NCBI GenBank assembly: GCA_938003835.1
Contig: CALKXJ010000005.1
Span: 124,001 to 188,000 of the forward strand
DNA length: 64,000 bases
Direction of reading: 5' to 3'
Origin: an uncultured Bryobacteraceae bacterium
GTDB lineage: Bacteria > Acidobacteriota > Terriglobia > Bryobacterales > Bryobacteraceae
The notes beneath the pieces were generated by a model, which was given only the letters and a program-made list of their open reading frames with translations, had not been told where the DNA came from and searched no databases. Positions 52,096 through 61,468 of the stretch are shown here, one piece after another (the stretch's first letter is position 1; each line of letters begins with the position of its first letter). Position numbers and translations under genes: made by a program.

Positions 52096-53439
52096 ATGCA
52101 ACGCAGGAAACTTCTTCAAATGGCTGCCGGCGTCTCCGCCGGCGTTCTTGCCCGACGGGAGGCCGTCGCCGCGGCTCAGGTCGAACGGGCCACGCGCGGC
52201 ATGCCTTCGCCCAAGATTAAAGACATTCAGGTGATCGCTACCGCTCCGGAAGGGCTGCGCCTGGTGGTGGTCAAGATCCTCACCGACCAGGACGGCCTCT
52301 ACGGCTATGGCTGCGGCACCTTCACCCAGCGGGCCGAGCTGGTGGTGGCGGCCGTCGAGCGCTACCTCAAGCCGCTCCTAGCCGGCAAGCCCGCGGACCG
52401 GATCGAGGACGCCTGGCACCTGTGCTACAACAGCTCCTACTGGCGCAACAGCGGCGTGCTCAACAACGCCATCAGCGGCGTGGACATGGCGCTATGGGAC
52501 ATCAAGGGCCGCCAGGCGGGCATGCCCGTCTACCAGCTCCTAGGCGGCAAGTGCCGCGAGGCGGCTGACTGCTACGCGCATGCAAGCGGCGCCGAGATTC
52601 CCGAGGTGATCGACAACGCCAAGCGCCTCATGGCGCAAGGCTTCCGCCACATCCGGCTCCAAGTGGGCGTGCCAGGCATGGCCGGCTACGGCGCCGGCCG
52701 GAGCGAGGCGCGCGTGGCTGCGCTGCACAACGCCCCGGTCTTCGAGCCGGCGGCCTACATTCGCCGGACGCTTCAGATGCTCGAGGCGGCGCGCAAGGAG
52801 CTGGGCGATGAGGTCGAGCTGCTGCACGACGTTCATGAGCGCATCACGCCCACGCAGGCGCTACAGTTCTGCCGGGACGTCGAGAAGTTCCGCCTGTTCT
52901 TCCTCGAGGATCCGGTTTCACCGGAGGACATCGGCTACTTCCGGCTGATCCGCCAGCTCTCCTCGGTGCCCATCGCCATGGGCGAGTTGTTCAACAGCCC
53001 GCACGAGTGGACGCCGCTCATCGCCGAGCGCCTGATCGACTACATCCGCGTGCACGTTTCGCAAGCCGGCGGGCTGACCCCGTGCCGCAAGATGGCCGCG
53101 CTCGCCGAGGCCTTCGGCGTCCGCACGGCCTGGCACGGCCCGGGCGACGTCTCGCCGATCGGCCACGCCTGCAATGTCGCGCTGGACCTGGCCTGCTGGA
53201 ACTTTGGCATCCAGGAGTATACGCCCTTCCGCGAGCGCACGCGCGAGGTCTTCGACGGTTGTCCCGAGATGAAGGACGGCTACCTTTGGGCCAACGAGAA
53301 GCCGGGCTGGGGCATCGAGGTCAACGAGGCTGCGGCGAAGAAGTATCCGTTCGGCTTCAACGAGAAGGGCGAGCGCCAGCGTCTCAACGGCGGCTGGGGC
53401 GAGGTCCGGCGGCGCGACGGCACGATCATCAAGCAGTGA
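52096..53439 (+). CDS. Tat-exported D-mannonate-dehydratase-like enolase superfamily protein (ManD/RspA)
   Basis: The 447-residue protein begins MQRRKLLQMAAGVSAG, a twin-arginine signal. It then has the ManD-type motifs: Asp245 and His247 (LLHDVHERITP), Glu271 (FLED), Glu297 (MGELFN) and His347 in WHGPGDVSP. ManD enzymes dehydrate D-mannonate or D-gluconate; many relatives have weak or other activity. Export is unusual for this group. ATG 52096 is used; a TTG two codons earlier overlaps the ccmD stop. The end overlaps the convergent DUF72 gene by 11 bases. Confidence 0.86.
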   Translation: MQRRKLLQMAAGVSAGVLARREAVAAAQVERATRGMPSPKIKDIQVIATAPEGLRLVVVKILTDQDGLYGYGCGTFTQRAELVVAAVERYLKPLLAGKPADRIEDAWHLCYNSSYWRNSGVLNNAISGVDMALWDIKGRQAGMPVYQLLGGKCREAADCYAHASGAEIPEVIDNAKRLMAQGFRHIRLQVGVPGMAGYGAGRSEARVAALHNAPVFEPAAYIRRTLQMLEAARKELGDEVELLHDVHERITPTQALQFCRDVEKFRLFFLEDPVSPEDIGYFRLIRQLSSVPIAMGELFNSPHEWTPLIAERLIDYIRVHVSQAGGLTPCRKMAALAEAFGVRTAWHGPGDVSPIGHACNVALDLACWNFGIQEYTPFRERTREVFDGCPEMKDGYLWANEKPGWGIEVNEAAAKKYPFGFNEKGERQRLNGGWGEVRRRDGTIIKQ

Positions 53440-54190
53440 GGCGGCTGCCGGGCCCAACCAGCCGGACGAGCATCCGGGCATTGTCGATCGCGTAACCGCC
53501 CGCGTCGTTGTTGAAATAGGCGTAGACCGGCCGGCCTCCGGCGAGCCAGGCACGCACGTGCGCGGCCCAGGCGGCAAGCTCCTCTTCGGAATAGCGCGAG
53601 GCAAAAAGCTCGCGCGGGCCATGGAAGCGCAGGTAGATGAAGGGCGCTGCCGTCTCGAGCGGAGCGCACGGGTAGCGGGAGGAGTGGCCGATCACCAGGG
53701 CGGCGCCGTTCCGGGCCGCCAGCGCCTCGACCTCGCGCGTGAACCAGCTCGCGTGCCGGAACTCGAGTGCCAGCTGCCGCGCCCCGAGCCTCCGGCTGAG
53801 CTCGAAAAACCTCTCGAGTCGCGCCGCGTCGGCCCTGAACGACGGCGGCAATTGCAGCAGGAGGGGCCCGAGCTTGTCGCCCAAGTGAGAGGCGTGGTCG
53901 AGAAACTTCCGCCACGGCTCCTCGACCTCTTCCAGCCGCCGCGTGTGCGTGACCACCTTGCTCACCTTCACGGCGAAGAGGAAGCCCGCCGGTGTGCCGG
54001 CCGCCCACTTTTCGAACGTCTTCGGCTGCGGCAGGTGATAGAAGGAGTAGTTGACCTCGACGCTGTTGAAGTGCCGGGCGTACCAGGCCAGATAATCGGA
54101 AGACTTCAGCTCCTCAGGGTAGAAACTCCCGCGCCAGGAGCCGTAGGTCCAGCCCGAAGTCCCCGCGTAAAATTCGCCTCGTTTCGCCAT
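53429..54190 (-). CDS. DUF72 family protein
   Basis: The 253-residue protein shows the DUF72 motifs: GTSGWTYGSWRGSFYP, the FNSVEVNYSFYHLP strand, FAVKVSKVVTHTRRL, ALEFRHASWF and VYAYFNNDAGGYAIDNA. DUF72 proteins have a TIM-barrel-like fold; their function is unclear. The ATG at 54190 starts the family N terminus; the longer frame is a shadow of holB. It is the last gene of the long minus-strand run. Confidence 0.88.
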   Translation of the reverse strand: MAKRGEFYAGTSGWTYGSWRGSFYPEELKSSDYLAWYARHFNSVEVNYSFYHLPQPKTFEKWAAGTPAGFLFAVKVSKVVTHTRRLEEVEEPWRKFLDHASHLGDKLGPLLLQLPPSFRADAARLERFFELSRRLGARQLALEFRHASWFTREVEALAARNGAALVIGHSSRYPCAPLETAAPFIYLRFHGPRELFASRYSEEELAAWAAHVRAWLAGGRPVYAYFNNDAGGYAIDNARMLVRLVGPGSRLTA

Positions 54191-54191
54191 C

Positions 54192-55217
54192 TCAGGCCGG
54201 CCGGAGCGCCGCCACCAGAGCGTCCAGGGCAACGCTCTTCTGGATATTGCGCCGCAGGAACGCGGCCAGCTCGTCGACCTCGCGCACGGCACGCTCGAGC
54301 CAGCGGAAACTGATGCGGGCCGCAAGCGCCTCGAGCTCCGCCTTCCGGTCGGCATTGCGCAGCTCGGAGGCGCCCTCGCGGAGCCGCATCAGATCCTCGA
54401 GCAGCAGATACAGCACGCGGAGATAAGGCTCGAGCTTTTCGGCGCGCGCCGCCGCGAGCCGCTCGGCGTGGGAAGCCCAGGCGGAAAAGCGCGCCGCGCC
54501 GGAGGCCGCCGCCAGCAGCGCCAGCATCGCCTCGCGCCGCCGGTCGTAGGCCTCCAGATCGAGCGAGACGGCCAAGCCGGGACTGCCGTCGGCCAGGCGG
54601 ATCCGCCGCTCGGCGTCCTCGAGGCCGCGCATCCGGGCGAATTCCCGCATCTCCTCGAGCGAAAGCGGGGCCAGATAGAACTGCACCGAGCGCGAGCGGA
54701 TCGTCGGCAGCAGATCGTAAACGTTGGATGCCGTGAGCACCAGCACGAGGTGATCGGGCGGCTCCTCGAGTGTCTTCAGAAGCGAGTTCGCCGCCTGCTC
54801 GTTGGCCCGGTCCACCTGGTCCACCAGGAAGACGCGCCGATCGCCTTTGAGCGGGCGGAGCTGCGCCTGCTCCTTGAGCAGCCGCATCTGCTGGATCGAG
54901 ATCTGCCGGAGCGGGCCTTCGGGCGGGAAGGTGAGGAAGTCCGGATGCGTGGCGAGCATCAGCGGGTCGGAGGCCCGGTCCTCCGAGCTCAACTTTTCGC
55001 GTTCGGCCAGCAGTTCGACGTTGGGCGGCAGGCTCAAATCGTCCTGCTCGATCCTGGCCGCATCGCCCAGCAGGGCCGCCGCCACCCGCCGGGCCAGCGT
55101 CGCCTTGCCCACGCCCTCCGGCCCATAAAAGAGCAGCGTATGCGGCAGGCGCCCGGATGTGATCATCCGCTCGAGTGCGCGCACCACGGCCGGGTTGCCG
55201 GCGAAGTTCTCAATCAC
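54192..55217 (-). CDS. holB: DNA polymerase III delta-prime subunit (clamp loader)
   Basis: The 341-residue AAA+ protein has LLFYGPEGVGKATLARR (Walker A), RRVFLVDQVDRANEQAANSLLKTLEEPP (Walker B plus the conserved LLKTLEEPP) and SRSVQF (SRC-like motif). The delta-prime zinc finger cysteines are not seen, which occurs in some phyla. GTG 55217 overlaps the end of tmk; M1 further upstream is a shadow. The tmk-holB pairing is widespread and supports the call. Confidence 0.88.
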   Translation of the reverse strand: MIENFAGNPAVVRALERMITSGRLPHTLLFYGPEGVGKATLARRVAAALLGDAARIEQDDLSLPPNVELLAEREKLSSEDRASDPLMLATHPDFLTFPPEGPLRQISIQQMRLLKEQAQLRPLKGDRRVFLVDQVDRANEQAANSLLKTLEEPPDHLVLVLTASNVYDLLPTIRSRSVQFYLAPLSLEEMREFARMRGLEDAERRIRLADGSPGLAVSLDLEAYDRRREAMLALLAAASGAARFSAWASHAERLAAARAEKLEPYLRVLYLLLEDLMRLREGASELRNADRKAELEALAARISFRWLERAVREVDELAAFLRRNIQKSVALDALVAALRPA

Positions 55218-55872
55218 TGTCCGCCCCCACCACCGGCGCCACAGCGTGCCAGACATCCTCGGCCACTTTCTCCGGCGTCCGCCGCCCGTCGATGACGCGG
55301 AAGCGCTCCGGCTCGCGCCCGATCAGAATCCGGTAGCCCTCGGCGACCCGGCGGTAGAACTCGGCCGATTGCTCGTCCATGCGCGTCTCCCGGCCGCCCG
55401 CCGCCTGGTTGCGGGCCCGCGCCCGCTCGAGAGCCGTCTCGAGATCGATCTCCAGGTAGACCGTCAGGTGAGGCTTCAGGCCGCGGCAGGCCACCCGTTC
55501 GACGGCCCGCACCGCCTCCTCCCCCAGACCGCGCCCGAAGCCTTGATAGACCAGCGTCGAGTCAGCGAAGCGGTCGGAAAGGACAATTTCGCCGCGCGCG
55601 AGCGCCGGCAGGATCACCTCATCGATATTCTGCGCTCGCGAGGCGAAATAGAGGAGAAGCTCGGCCTCCGGGGTCAGCCCGGCATGAGACCGGTCGAGGA
55701 GAATGCTGCGAATCTTCGCGCCGATCGCGGTGCCGCCGGGCTCCACCGTCACGAGCACGCGGCGCCCGGCGTGCCGGAGGCGTTCGGCGAGCAGGTGCAT
55801 CTGCGTGGTCTTGCCGCTGCCGTCGAGTCCTTCGAAGGTGAGGAACAGCCCGCGCGGCTCAGTCGTAGACAT
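55210..55872 (-). CDS. tmk: Thymidylate kinase
   Basis: The 220-residue kinase has the P-loop FEGLDGSGKTTQ, the DR(Y/F) motif SDRFADSTLVYQG and EPGGTAIG. It phosphorylates dTMP to dTDP. It overlaps the uracil-DNA glycosylase gene by 14 bases and holB by 8. This order links nucleotide supply, uracil repair and replication in one operon. Confidence 0.93.
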   Translation of the reverse strand: MSTTEPRGLFLTFEGLDGSGKTTQMHLLAERLRHAGRRVLVTVEPGGTAIGAKIRSILLDRSHAGLTPEAELLLYFASRAQNIDEVILPALARGEIVLSDRFADSTLVYQGFGRGLGEEAVRAVERVACRGLKPHLTVYLEIDLETALERARARNQAAGGRETRMDEQSAEFYRRVAEGYRILIGREPERFRVIDGRRTPEKVAEDVWHAVAPVVGADSD

Positions 55873-56617
55873 AGTGCAAGACCTTCTTGAGATCCTCCCA
55901 GGCCTCGCGTTTGGCGTTCTGATTATACGGCCGCAACAGGAACGAAGGGTGGTAGGTGATCATCACCGGGATGTCGCGCCAGCGGTGCCAGCGGCCGCGC
56001 AGGCGCGTGACGCCCTCCTTGGTCCCCAACAGCGCCCGCGCCGCCACCCCGCCCAGCGCGCAGATCGCCTTCGGCCGGATGACGGCGAGCTGCCGGTAGA
56101 GGAACTGGCCGCAAATCTCCATCTCGTCCGGCAGCGGCGTGCGGTTCTCCGGCGGCCGGCACTTGACCACGTTGCAGATGTAGACGTCCTTGCGACGCAG
56201 CGGGATGCCCTCCCGCTGCGCTGTGTTTTCGATCATCTGGGTCAGAAGTTGGCCGGCGCGCCCGACGAAGGGAATCCCCTGGGCGTCCTCGTCCGCCCCC
56301 GGCCCTTCGCCGACGAAGACCAGCTTCGCCTGCGGGTTGCCCACGCCGAAGACGATCTGCGTGCGGTGCTCGTGCAGGCGGCAGCGGCGGCAGTCTCCGA
56401 TGTCCTCGCGAATCTTCTCGAGCGTGTCATCGGCCGGCGCGAGATCCGAAACCAGCTCCTCGAGCAGCGGGGCCTGCGCCAGCGGCGCACCGGCGGCCTC
56501 CGGCGGAGCCTCCCGGTTTTCGCGCGCACTCTTCTGGGGAGGCCGGCGCCGGTAAAGGCTCGAGAAGCCCAGATCGCGGTAGAAGGCCAGGTAGCGCCGC
56601 AACAACTCCGGGCTCAT
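55859..56617 (-). CDS. Family 4 uracil-DNA glycosylase
   Basis: The 252-residue protein has [10 protein letters not shown] (first two cluster Cys), [35 protein letters not shown], and the catalytic-loop HPSFLLR. Family 4 UDGs carry a 4Fe-4S cluster and remove uracil from DNA. An N-terminal helical extension of about 70 residues resembles the one found in fusions to bacteriophage SPO1 polymerase-related proteins. It overlaps coaBC (ATGA) and tmk. Confidence 0.9.
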   Translation of the reverse strand: MSPELLRRYLAFYRDLGFSSLYRRRPPQKSARENREAPPEAAGAPLAQAPLLEELVSDLAPADDTLEKIREDIGDCRRCRLHEHRTQIVFGVGNPQAKLVFVGEGPGADEDAQGIPFVGRAGQLLTQMIENTAQREGIPLRRKDVYICNVVKCRPPENRTPLPDEMEICGQFLYRQLAVIRPKAICALGGVAARALLGTKEGVTRLRGRWHRWRDIPVMITYHPSFLLRPYNQNAKREAWEDLKKVLHYVYD

Positions 56618-57828
56618 TGCGCGGCGTGCAGGGCCAGGCGGAGTCTGACGGCGTGGTCGAAGATGGCGCCCGCCACCTCAAGTTTGGACGCCCGCGGCAG
56701 GCGAACCACCTCGCCGGTGCGCATCACCAGCGTCACCTCGTTCTCGTCGGCGCCGAAGCCGGTCTCCTCGGGCCCGACCAGGTTCGCCACGACCATGTCG
56801 CAATTCTTCGATTCCAGCTTTCGCCGCGCCTCGGCCACCAGGTTCTCGGTCTCGGCGGCGAAACCGATCAGCAGCCGGTCACCCTTCTTCTGGCCGACTT
56901 CGGCGAGGATGTCCGGCGTCGGCTCGAGCTCGAGCGACAATCTCATCGCCGTCTTCTTGATCTTGTGCTCGGGCACGCGAGCCACGTGGTAGTCGGCCAC
57001 TGCCGCAGCCTTGACAATGATCGTGGCCTCCTCCAGGTGCTCGAGCACGGCCTTGCGCATCTCGAGCGCGGTTCGCACCCGCACCACCCTCACCCCGTAC
57101 GGCTCAATCAGGTTCACGGGACCCGAGACGAGGATGACGCGAGCCCCACGGGCCGCGGCGGCCTGCGCCAGCGCGTAGCCCATCTTGCCGCTCGAGCGAT
57201 TGGAGATGAAACGCACCGGGTCAATCGGTTCCTCGGTCGGCCCGGCCGTCACCAGCACGGTTTCGCCCTCGAGATCCCGCTGCTTGCCGGCTAAGGCGTG
57301 GACCACGGCGGCGATGCGTTGCGGCTCGGGCAGGCGCCCCGGCCCGGTCATGCCGCAGGCCAGCGGGCCCTCTTCGGGCTCCATCACCGTGTGGCCGCGC
57401 TCGCGCAACAGGCGGACGTTCGCCTGGGTGGCCGGATGCAGCCACATGTGGGTATTCATGGCCGGGGCCAGGACCACCGGACCGGTGAAGGCCAGGTAGA
57501 GGGTCGTGAGAAAATCGTTGGCCAGCCCGTGGGCAAAGCGTGCTAGCAGGTCCGCCGTGGCCGGCGCAACGACCATCATCTCGTGCTCCTCGGCGACGCG
57601 GATGTGCTCGACGGCGCTCGCCAGAACCTGCTCGCCGCCTTCGGAAGCAAACAGCTCCGTGATGACCTTCTTGCCGGTCAGGGCGGCGAACGTGAGCGGG
57701 CGAACGAACTCCTGCGCCGCCAAGGTCATGACCACCTGAACGGAAAAGCCGCGCTCCTGGAGCAATCGCACGAGCTCGGCAGCCTTGTACGCGGCAATGC
57801 CGCCCCCAACGCCGAGCACAACGTTCAT
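56614..57828 (-). CDS. coaBC: Bifunctional phosphopantothenoylcysteine decarboxylase/phosphopantothenate-cysteine ligase
   Basis: The 404-residue protein begins with the flavodoxin-like decarboxylase half (GVGGGIAAYKAAELVR, LAPAMNTHMW and the active-site Cys in PLACGMTGPGRLPEP). The ligase half follows (VLVTAGPTEEPIDPVRFISNRSSGKMG and AAVADYHVA). It makes 4'-phosphopantetheine for CoA. It follows rpoZ by 15 bases, the classical order gmk-rpoZ-coaBC. Confidence 0.95.
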   Translation of the reverse strand: MNVVLGVGGGIAAYKAAELVRLLQERGFSVQVVMTLAAQEFVRPLTFAALTGKKVITELFASEGGEQVLASAVEHIRVAEEHEMMVVAPATADLLARFAHGLANDFLTTLYLAFTGPVVLAPAMNTHMWLHPATQANVRLLRERGHTVMEPEEGPLACGMTGPGRLPEPQRIAAVVHALAGKQRDLEGETVLVTAGPTEEPIDPVRFISNRSSGKMGYALAQAAAARGARVILVSGPVNLIEPYGVRVVRVRTALEMRKAVLEHLEEATIIVKAAAVADYHVARVPEHKIKKTAMRLSLELEPTPDILAEVGQKKGDRLLIGFAAETENLVAEARRKLESKNCDMVVANLVGPEETGFGADENEVTLVMRTGEVVRLPRASKLEVAGAIFDHAVRLRLALHAAQ

Positions 57829-57843
57829 GGGAGTGAGCCTCCG

Positions 57844-58092
57844 CTAGAAGCGACCGGGGAGAACCTCAGCCTTCTCCCGGCTCTCCTTGACCGGGTCCCA
57901 GTATTTCACCAAACCCCGCCGGACCTCCTCCATGGCCGTCACCGTCGGCTTCTTGGAGGCGGTCGGCAGAAAGGAGCGGGCGCCGCTCTGAAGCTGGCGT
58001 GCCCGTTTCGCCGCCACGATGATGAACCGATAGGTGCTCTGCTCCGGGTCGTCCGGAATGGCGTACATAGGTGCTCGTGTGGATTTCTCCAT
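57844..58092 (-). CDS. rpoZ: RNA polymerase omega subunit
   Basis: The 82-residue protein has the omega core YRFIIVAAKRARQLQSGA, followed by KKPTVTAMEEVRRGLVKY. Omega stabilises the beta-prime subunit of RNA polymerase. Position between gmk and coaBC is conserved in many phyla. It is 45 bases after gmk. Confidence 0.92.
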   Translation of the reverse strand: MEKSTRAPMYAIPDDPEQSTYRFIIVAAKRARQLQSGARSFLPTASKKPTVTAMEEVRRGLVKYWDPVKESREKAEVLPGRF

Positions 58093-58137
58093 ATTGCAAT
58101 CACTTACCGTCTGGCGCCGCGTCGCAAGGCCGCGTCC

Positions 58138-58746
58138 TCACACATCGAAGCTGGCCAGGATCGGCCCGATCTCCTCCTCCATCCGGACCCGCCGCAGCCG
58201 CTCGGCCCGGATGATGGCGGCCAGGTCGGCCACCGCGGTCTCCAAATCGCGGTTCACCAGCACGTAATCGTATTCGCGGAAACTCTTGATCTCCTCGCGC
58301 GCTTCCCGGAGCCGCCGCTCGATCGCCTCGTCGGAGTCCTCTGACCGTGCTCGCAAGCGCTGCTCCAGGATGTCGCGGGATGGAGCCAGGATGAAGATAC
58401 TGACCGCGTCCGGTATCTCTCTTTTCAATTTTCGCGCACCTTGGACGTCGATGTCGAGTACCAGATCCCGGTTTTCGCGCCGCGCCTGCTCCCAGTAGCT
58501 GCGGTGCGTGCCGTAGTAATGCCCGAAGACCTCGGCCCATTCGAGAAACTCGCCGCTTCCCAGCCGGGTCTCGAACTCCTCCCGGCTGATGAAGTGATAG
58601 CTTTCGCCCGGCCGTTCGGCGCCGCGCGGGGCCCGTGTCGTGTAGGAGACGGAAAACAGCAGGCGGGGATCGGCGGCCAGCACGCGCGCCAGCAACGTCG
58701 ATTTGCCGGAGCCGGAAGGCGCCGAGACGATGTAGACGACGGTCAT
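58138..58746 (-). CDS. gmk: Guanylate kinase
   Basis: The 202-residue kinase has the P-loop SAPSGSGKSTL, SVSYTTRAPRGAE, the GMP-binding GESYHFIS and YGTH, and DIDVQGA. It phosphorylates GMP to GDP. The ATGA overlap with yicC shows coupling; rpoZ follows. Confidence 0.95.
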   Translation of the reverse strand: MTVVYIVSAPSGSGKSTLLARVLAADPRLLFSVSYTTRAPRGAERPGESYHFISREEFETRLGSGEFLEWAEVFGHYYGTHRSYWEQARRENRDLVLDIDVQGARKLKREIPDAVSIFILAPSRDILEQRLRARSEDSDEAIERRLREAREEIKSFREYDYVLVNRDLETAVADLAAIIRAERLRRVRMEEEIGPILASFDV

Positions 58747-59648
58747 TCCAGATTCAGAGCCTGCTCGCGAATCTTCTCGATCTCGGCCTTGGCTTCGAGG
58801 GCCAGGCTGGTGATCCCCAGGCCCGGCCCGGCGACGCCCGCGGTCTTCGACAGGATCGTGTTGGTTTCCCGGTGCATCTCCTGGAGCAGGAAGTCCAGGC
58901 GCTTGCCCACCTCGCCGCCGGCTTCGAGCATCTGCTCGATCTCGCCGGCGTGGATCTTCAACCGGGCCACCTCCTCGGAGATGTCGCTGCGGTCGGCCAG
59001 GATGGCCGCCTCCTGCGCCAGCCGCTGGGGATCGATCTGAGCGCCGCCGAGCAGTTCGGCGAGCCGCCGCCTCAATCGTTCCTCGAAGGCGCGGACCGCC
59101 TGAAGGCGCAGTTCCTCCAGCCGGTCCGCCAGCTCGAGGAGAGCCCGCGCCCGCTTGCGCAGTTCGGCCGCGATCTGGGCGCCTTCCCGCCCGCGGAATT
59201 CATTGAGGAGCGCTGCGGCCTCCCCCAGGGTCTCCAGAAGACCGCGCTCGAACTCCTGGCCCGGCTCGGCCTCGGGCGCCAGCGCCAGAACGCCGGGAAA
59301 GCGCAGGACCGCGTTCAGGTCGGGCTCCCCGGCGATGCCATAATCGGCGGCAGCCTGCCGGAAGGCGGCCAGGTAAGCCTCGAGCAAGCGCCGGTTCAGG
59401 GTGAGCGCGCCCGCCTCCGGCGTCCGCCTCACCTCAACGCGGACCTCCACGTGTCCCCGCACCAGCGCCCGGCTCAGCACGCCCCGCATCGCGCATTCCA
59501 GCGCGTCGAGCTCCGGCGGCAGATAGAAGCGCAGGTCCAGGCCCCGGTGATTGACGCTCTTGAGGCTGACCACCACCTCCGCCCCTTCGAGCGGTTTGAG
59601 CAGCCGGGCAAATCCCGTCATACTGCGGATGGGCCTCGACGCTGTCAT
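58743..59648 (-). CDS. YicC/YloC family endoribonuclease
   Basis: The 301-residue protein has RSMTGFARL at the start, SVNHRGLDLRFYLP, and the C-terminal block RLDFLLQEMHRETNTILSK with SLALEAKAEIEKIREQ. YicC/YloC proteins are endoribonucleases acting on RNA. ATG 59648 is preferred: it overlaps the transporter stop (ATGA) with GGGTGAG upstream. The order yicC-gmk-rpoZ is widely conserved. Confidence 0.9.
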   Translation of the reverse strand: MTASRPIRSMTGFARLLKPLEGAEVVVSLKSVNHRGLDLRFYLPPELDALECAMRGVLSRALVRGHVEVRVEVRRTPEAGALTLNRRLLEAYLAAFRQAAADYGIAGEPDLNAVLRFPGVLALAPEAEPGQEFERGLLETLGEAAALLNEFRGREGAQIAAELRKRARALLELADRLEELRLQAVRAFEERLRRRLAELLGGAQIDPQRLAQEAAILADRSDISEEVARLKIHAGEIEQMLEAGGEVGKRLDFLLQEMHRETNTILSKTAGVAGPGLGITSLALEAKAEIEKIREQALNLE

Positions 59649-61468
59649 GGGCTCACCCATGCGTCCGGCTCCAGGTACTGGAGCTCGTGCAGCCGCTGGT
59701 AGATGCCGCCGCCGGCCACCAACTGCTCGTGGGTGCCGATCTCGGTGATGCGCCCGGCTTCGAGCACGACGATCTTGTCGGCGCGCCGCACCGTGGAGAG
59801 CCGGTGTGCGATGACGATCACCGTCCGGTTGGCCATCAGGTTGGCCAGCGCCCGCTGCACAAGCAGCTCCGATTCCGAATCGAGATGCGAGGTCGCCTCG
59901 TCGAGGATCAGGATCGGCGCGTTCTTCAGCAAAGCGCGCGCGATGGCGATCCGCTGCCGCTGGCCGCCGCTCAGTTTGACGCCGCGCTCGCCCACTACGG
60001 TGCCGTAACCCTCCGGCAACCGCTCGACGAACTCCTCGACCAGAGCGTTCCGGGCCGCGGCGCGCACCTCCTCGTCGGTTGCATCCCGGCGCCCGTAGCG
60101 GATGTTGTTGGCGATGGTGTCGTTGAACAGAAAGGTCTCTTGCGCGACGATTCCGATCTGGCGCCGGAGCGTGGCCAGCTTGAGGTCCCGCACGTCGATG
60201 CCGTCGATGCGGACCGCTCCTTCGGTGACATCGTAAAAGCGCGCCGCCAGAGCCGCAAGCGTGGTCTTGCCCGCGCCGCTCGGGCCGACTAGCGCCACCA
60301 CCTCGCCGTGGCGCACCTCGAGGTTGATATTCTCCAGGCGAAATCCGTTCGACGAGCCCGGATAATGGAAGCCGACCCGGTCATAGACAATCGCCTGCTC
60401 GAACCTCTCGAGCGGCACCGCGCCCGGCCGGTCCCTGATCGTCTCCTCGCGGTCCAGGTATTCGAAGACCCGCTGCGAAGCCCCGAGCGCCTGCTGGAAG
60501 ATGTTATGGATGCCGGCCAGGCGCTTCACCGGCTCGTAGAGCATCAGGAGCGCCACGACAAACGTGGTGAACTCGCCGGCCGTCATCGCCCCGGCCTTGA
60601 TCTGCTCGCGCGCGTAAGTCAGCAGCGCCACCACAGTAAGCGCGCCGAACAGTTCGATCACCGGCGTCGCCGCCGCCTGGAGCGCCACATAGCGCAGCGA
60701 CGCCGCCTTGTAGCGCAGTCCCGCCAGGCGGAACCGGCGCGACTCGTGCCCCTCGCCGGCGAATGACTTCACCACCTGGTGCCCGCCGAGCGCCTCCTGC
60801 AAGATCTGGTTCAACTCGGCGGCGTGGTCCTGCGCCCGCCGCGTCGTGCGCCGGATGCGCCGTCCCAGCCGCAGCGTCGGCGCCAGCACGGCGGGCAACA
60901 CCGTCAGGCTGACCAGCGACAACCGCCAGTCCGTGTGCACCAGCACGTATCCGAGCGCCAGCGCCGTGAAGCTCTGCCGGAGAAGATCCGCCAGGATATG
61001 CGAGGTGGCCACCTGGATCTTCTCGACGTCGGCCATGATCGATGACATCAGCCGCGCCGTCGGGTGCATTTCAAAGAAATGCATGTCCTGCCGGAGGACA
61101 TGGTCGAAAACCCGCTGGCGCAGGTCGGTGATCGCCGAAAGACCCACATAGTTGACCGCGTAATTGCCCAGATAGTCGCAAGCTCCCTTGACCAGGAAGA
61201 CCAGCAGGATGCCGAAGGCCACCATCGTCCAGACGTTGCGAATCCAGCCGGGCACGAGGTAGTGGAGGTAGACGGGTTCGCCGAGAAACCGGAACAGGAC
61301 CACGGGCGCCTCGGGCGAGGCGGGATTGAGCACGCGGTCGAAGATCGGCCCGATGAGCAGAGCGATCATGGCGTGCGCGGCGCCGGCGATGGCCATCAGC
61401 ACGACCGAGGCGAGCAGGATGGCCACGTAGGGCCGGACAAAGCGGAGCAGGCGCAGAATCTCCCTCAT
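59645..61468 (-). CDS. MsbA-like ABC exporter (fused permease and ATPase)
   Basis: The 607-residue half-transporter has six membrane segments in its first 330 residues, then an ABC domain with Walker A VGPSGAGKTT, signature LSGGQRQR, Walker B ILILDEATS and the H-loop IAHRLST. MsbA-type exporters flip lipid A core or other lipids across the inner membrane. The neighbour glycosyltransferase family 9 gene supports an envelope lipid role. ATG 61468 overlaps the GT9 stop (ATGA). Confidence 0.9.
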   Translation of the reverse strand: MREILRLLRFVRPYVAILLASVVLMAIAGAAHAMIALLIGPIFDRVLNPASPEAPVVLFRFLGEPVYLHYLVPGWIRNVWTMVAFGILLVFLVKGACDYLGNYAVNYVGLSAITDLRQRVFDHVLRQDMHFFEMHPTARLMSSIMADVEKIQVATSHILADLLRQSFTALALGYVLVHTDWRLSLVSLTVLPAVLAPTLRLGRRIRRTTRRAQDHAAELNQILQEALGGHQVVKSFAGEGHESRRFRLAGLRYKAASLRYVALQAAATPVIELFGALTVVALLTYAREQIKAGAMTAGEFTTFVVALLMLYEPVKRLAGIHNIFQQALGASQRVFEYLDREETIRDRPGAVPLERFEQAIVYDRVGFHYPGSSNGFRLENINLEVRHGEVVALVGPSGAGKTTLAALAARFYDVTEGAVRIDGIDVRDLKLATLRRQIGIVAQETFLFNDTIANNIRYGRRDATDEEVRAAARNALVEEFVERLPEGYGTVVGERGVKLSGGQRQRIAIARALLKNAPILILDEATSHLDSESELLVQRALANLMANRTVIVIAHRLSTVRRADKIVVLEAGRITEIGTHEQLVAGGGIYQRLHELQYLEPDAWVSP

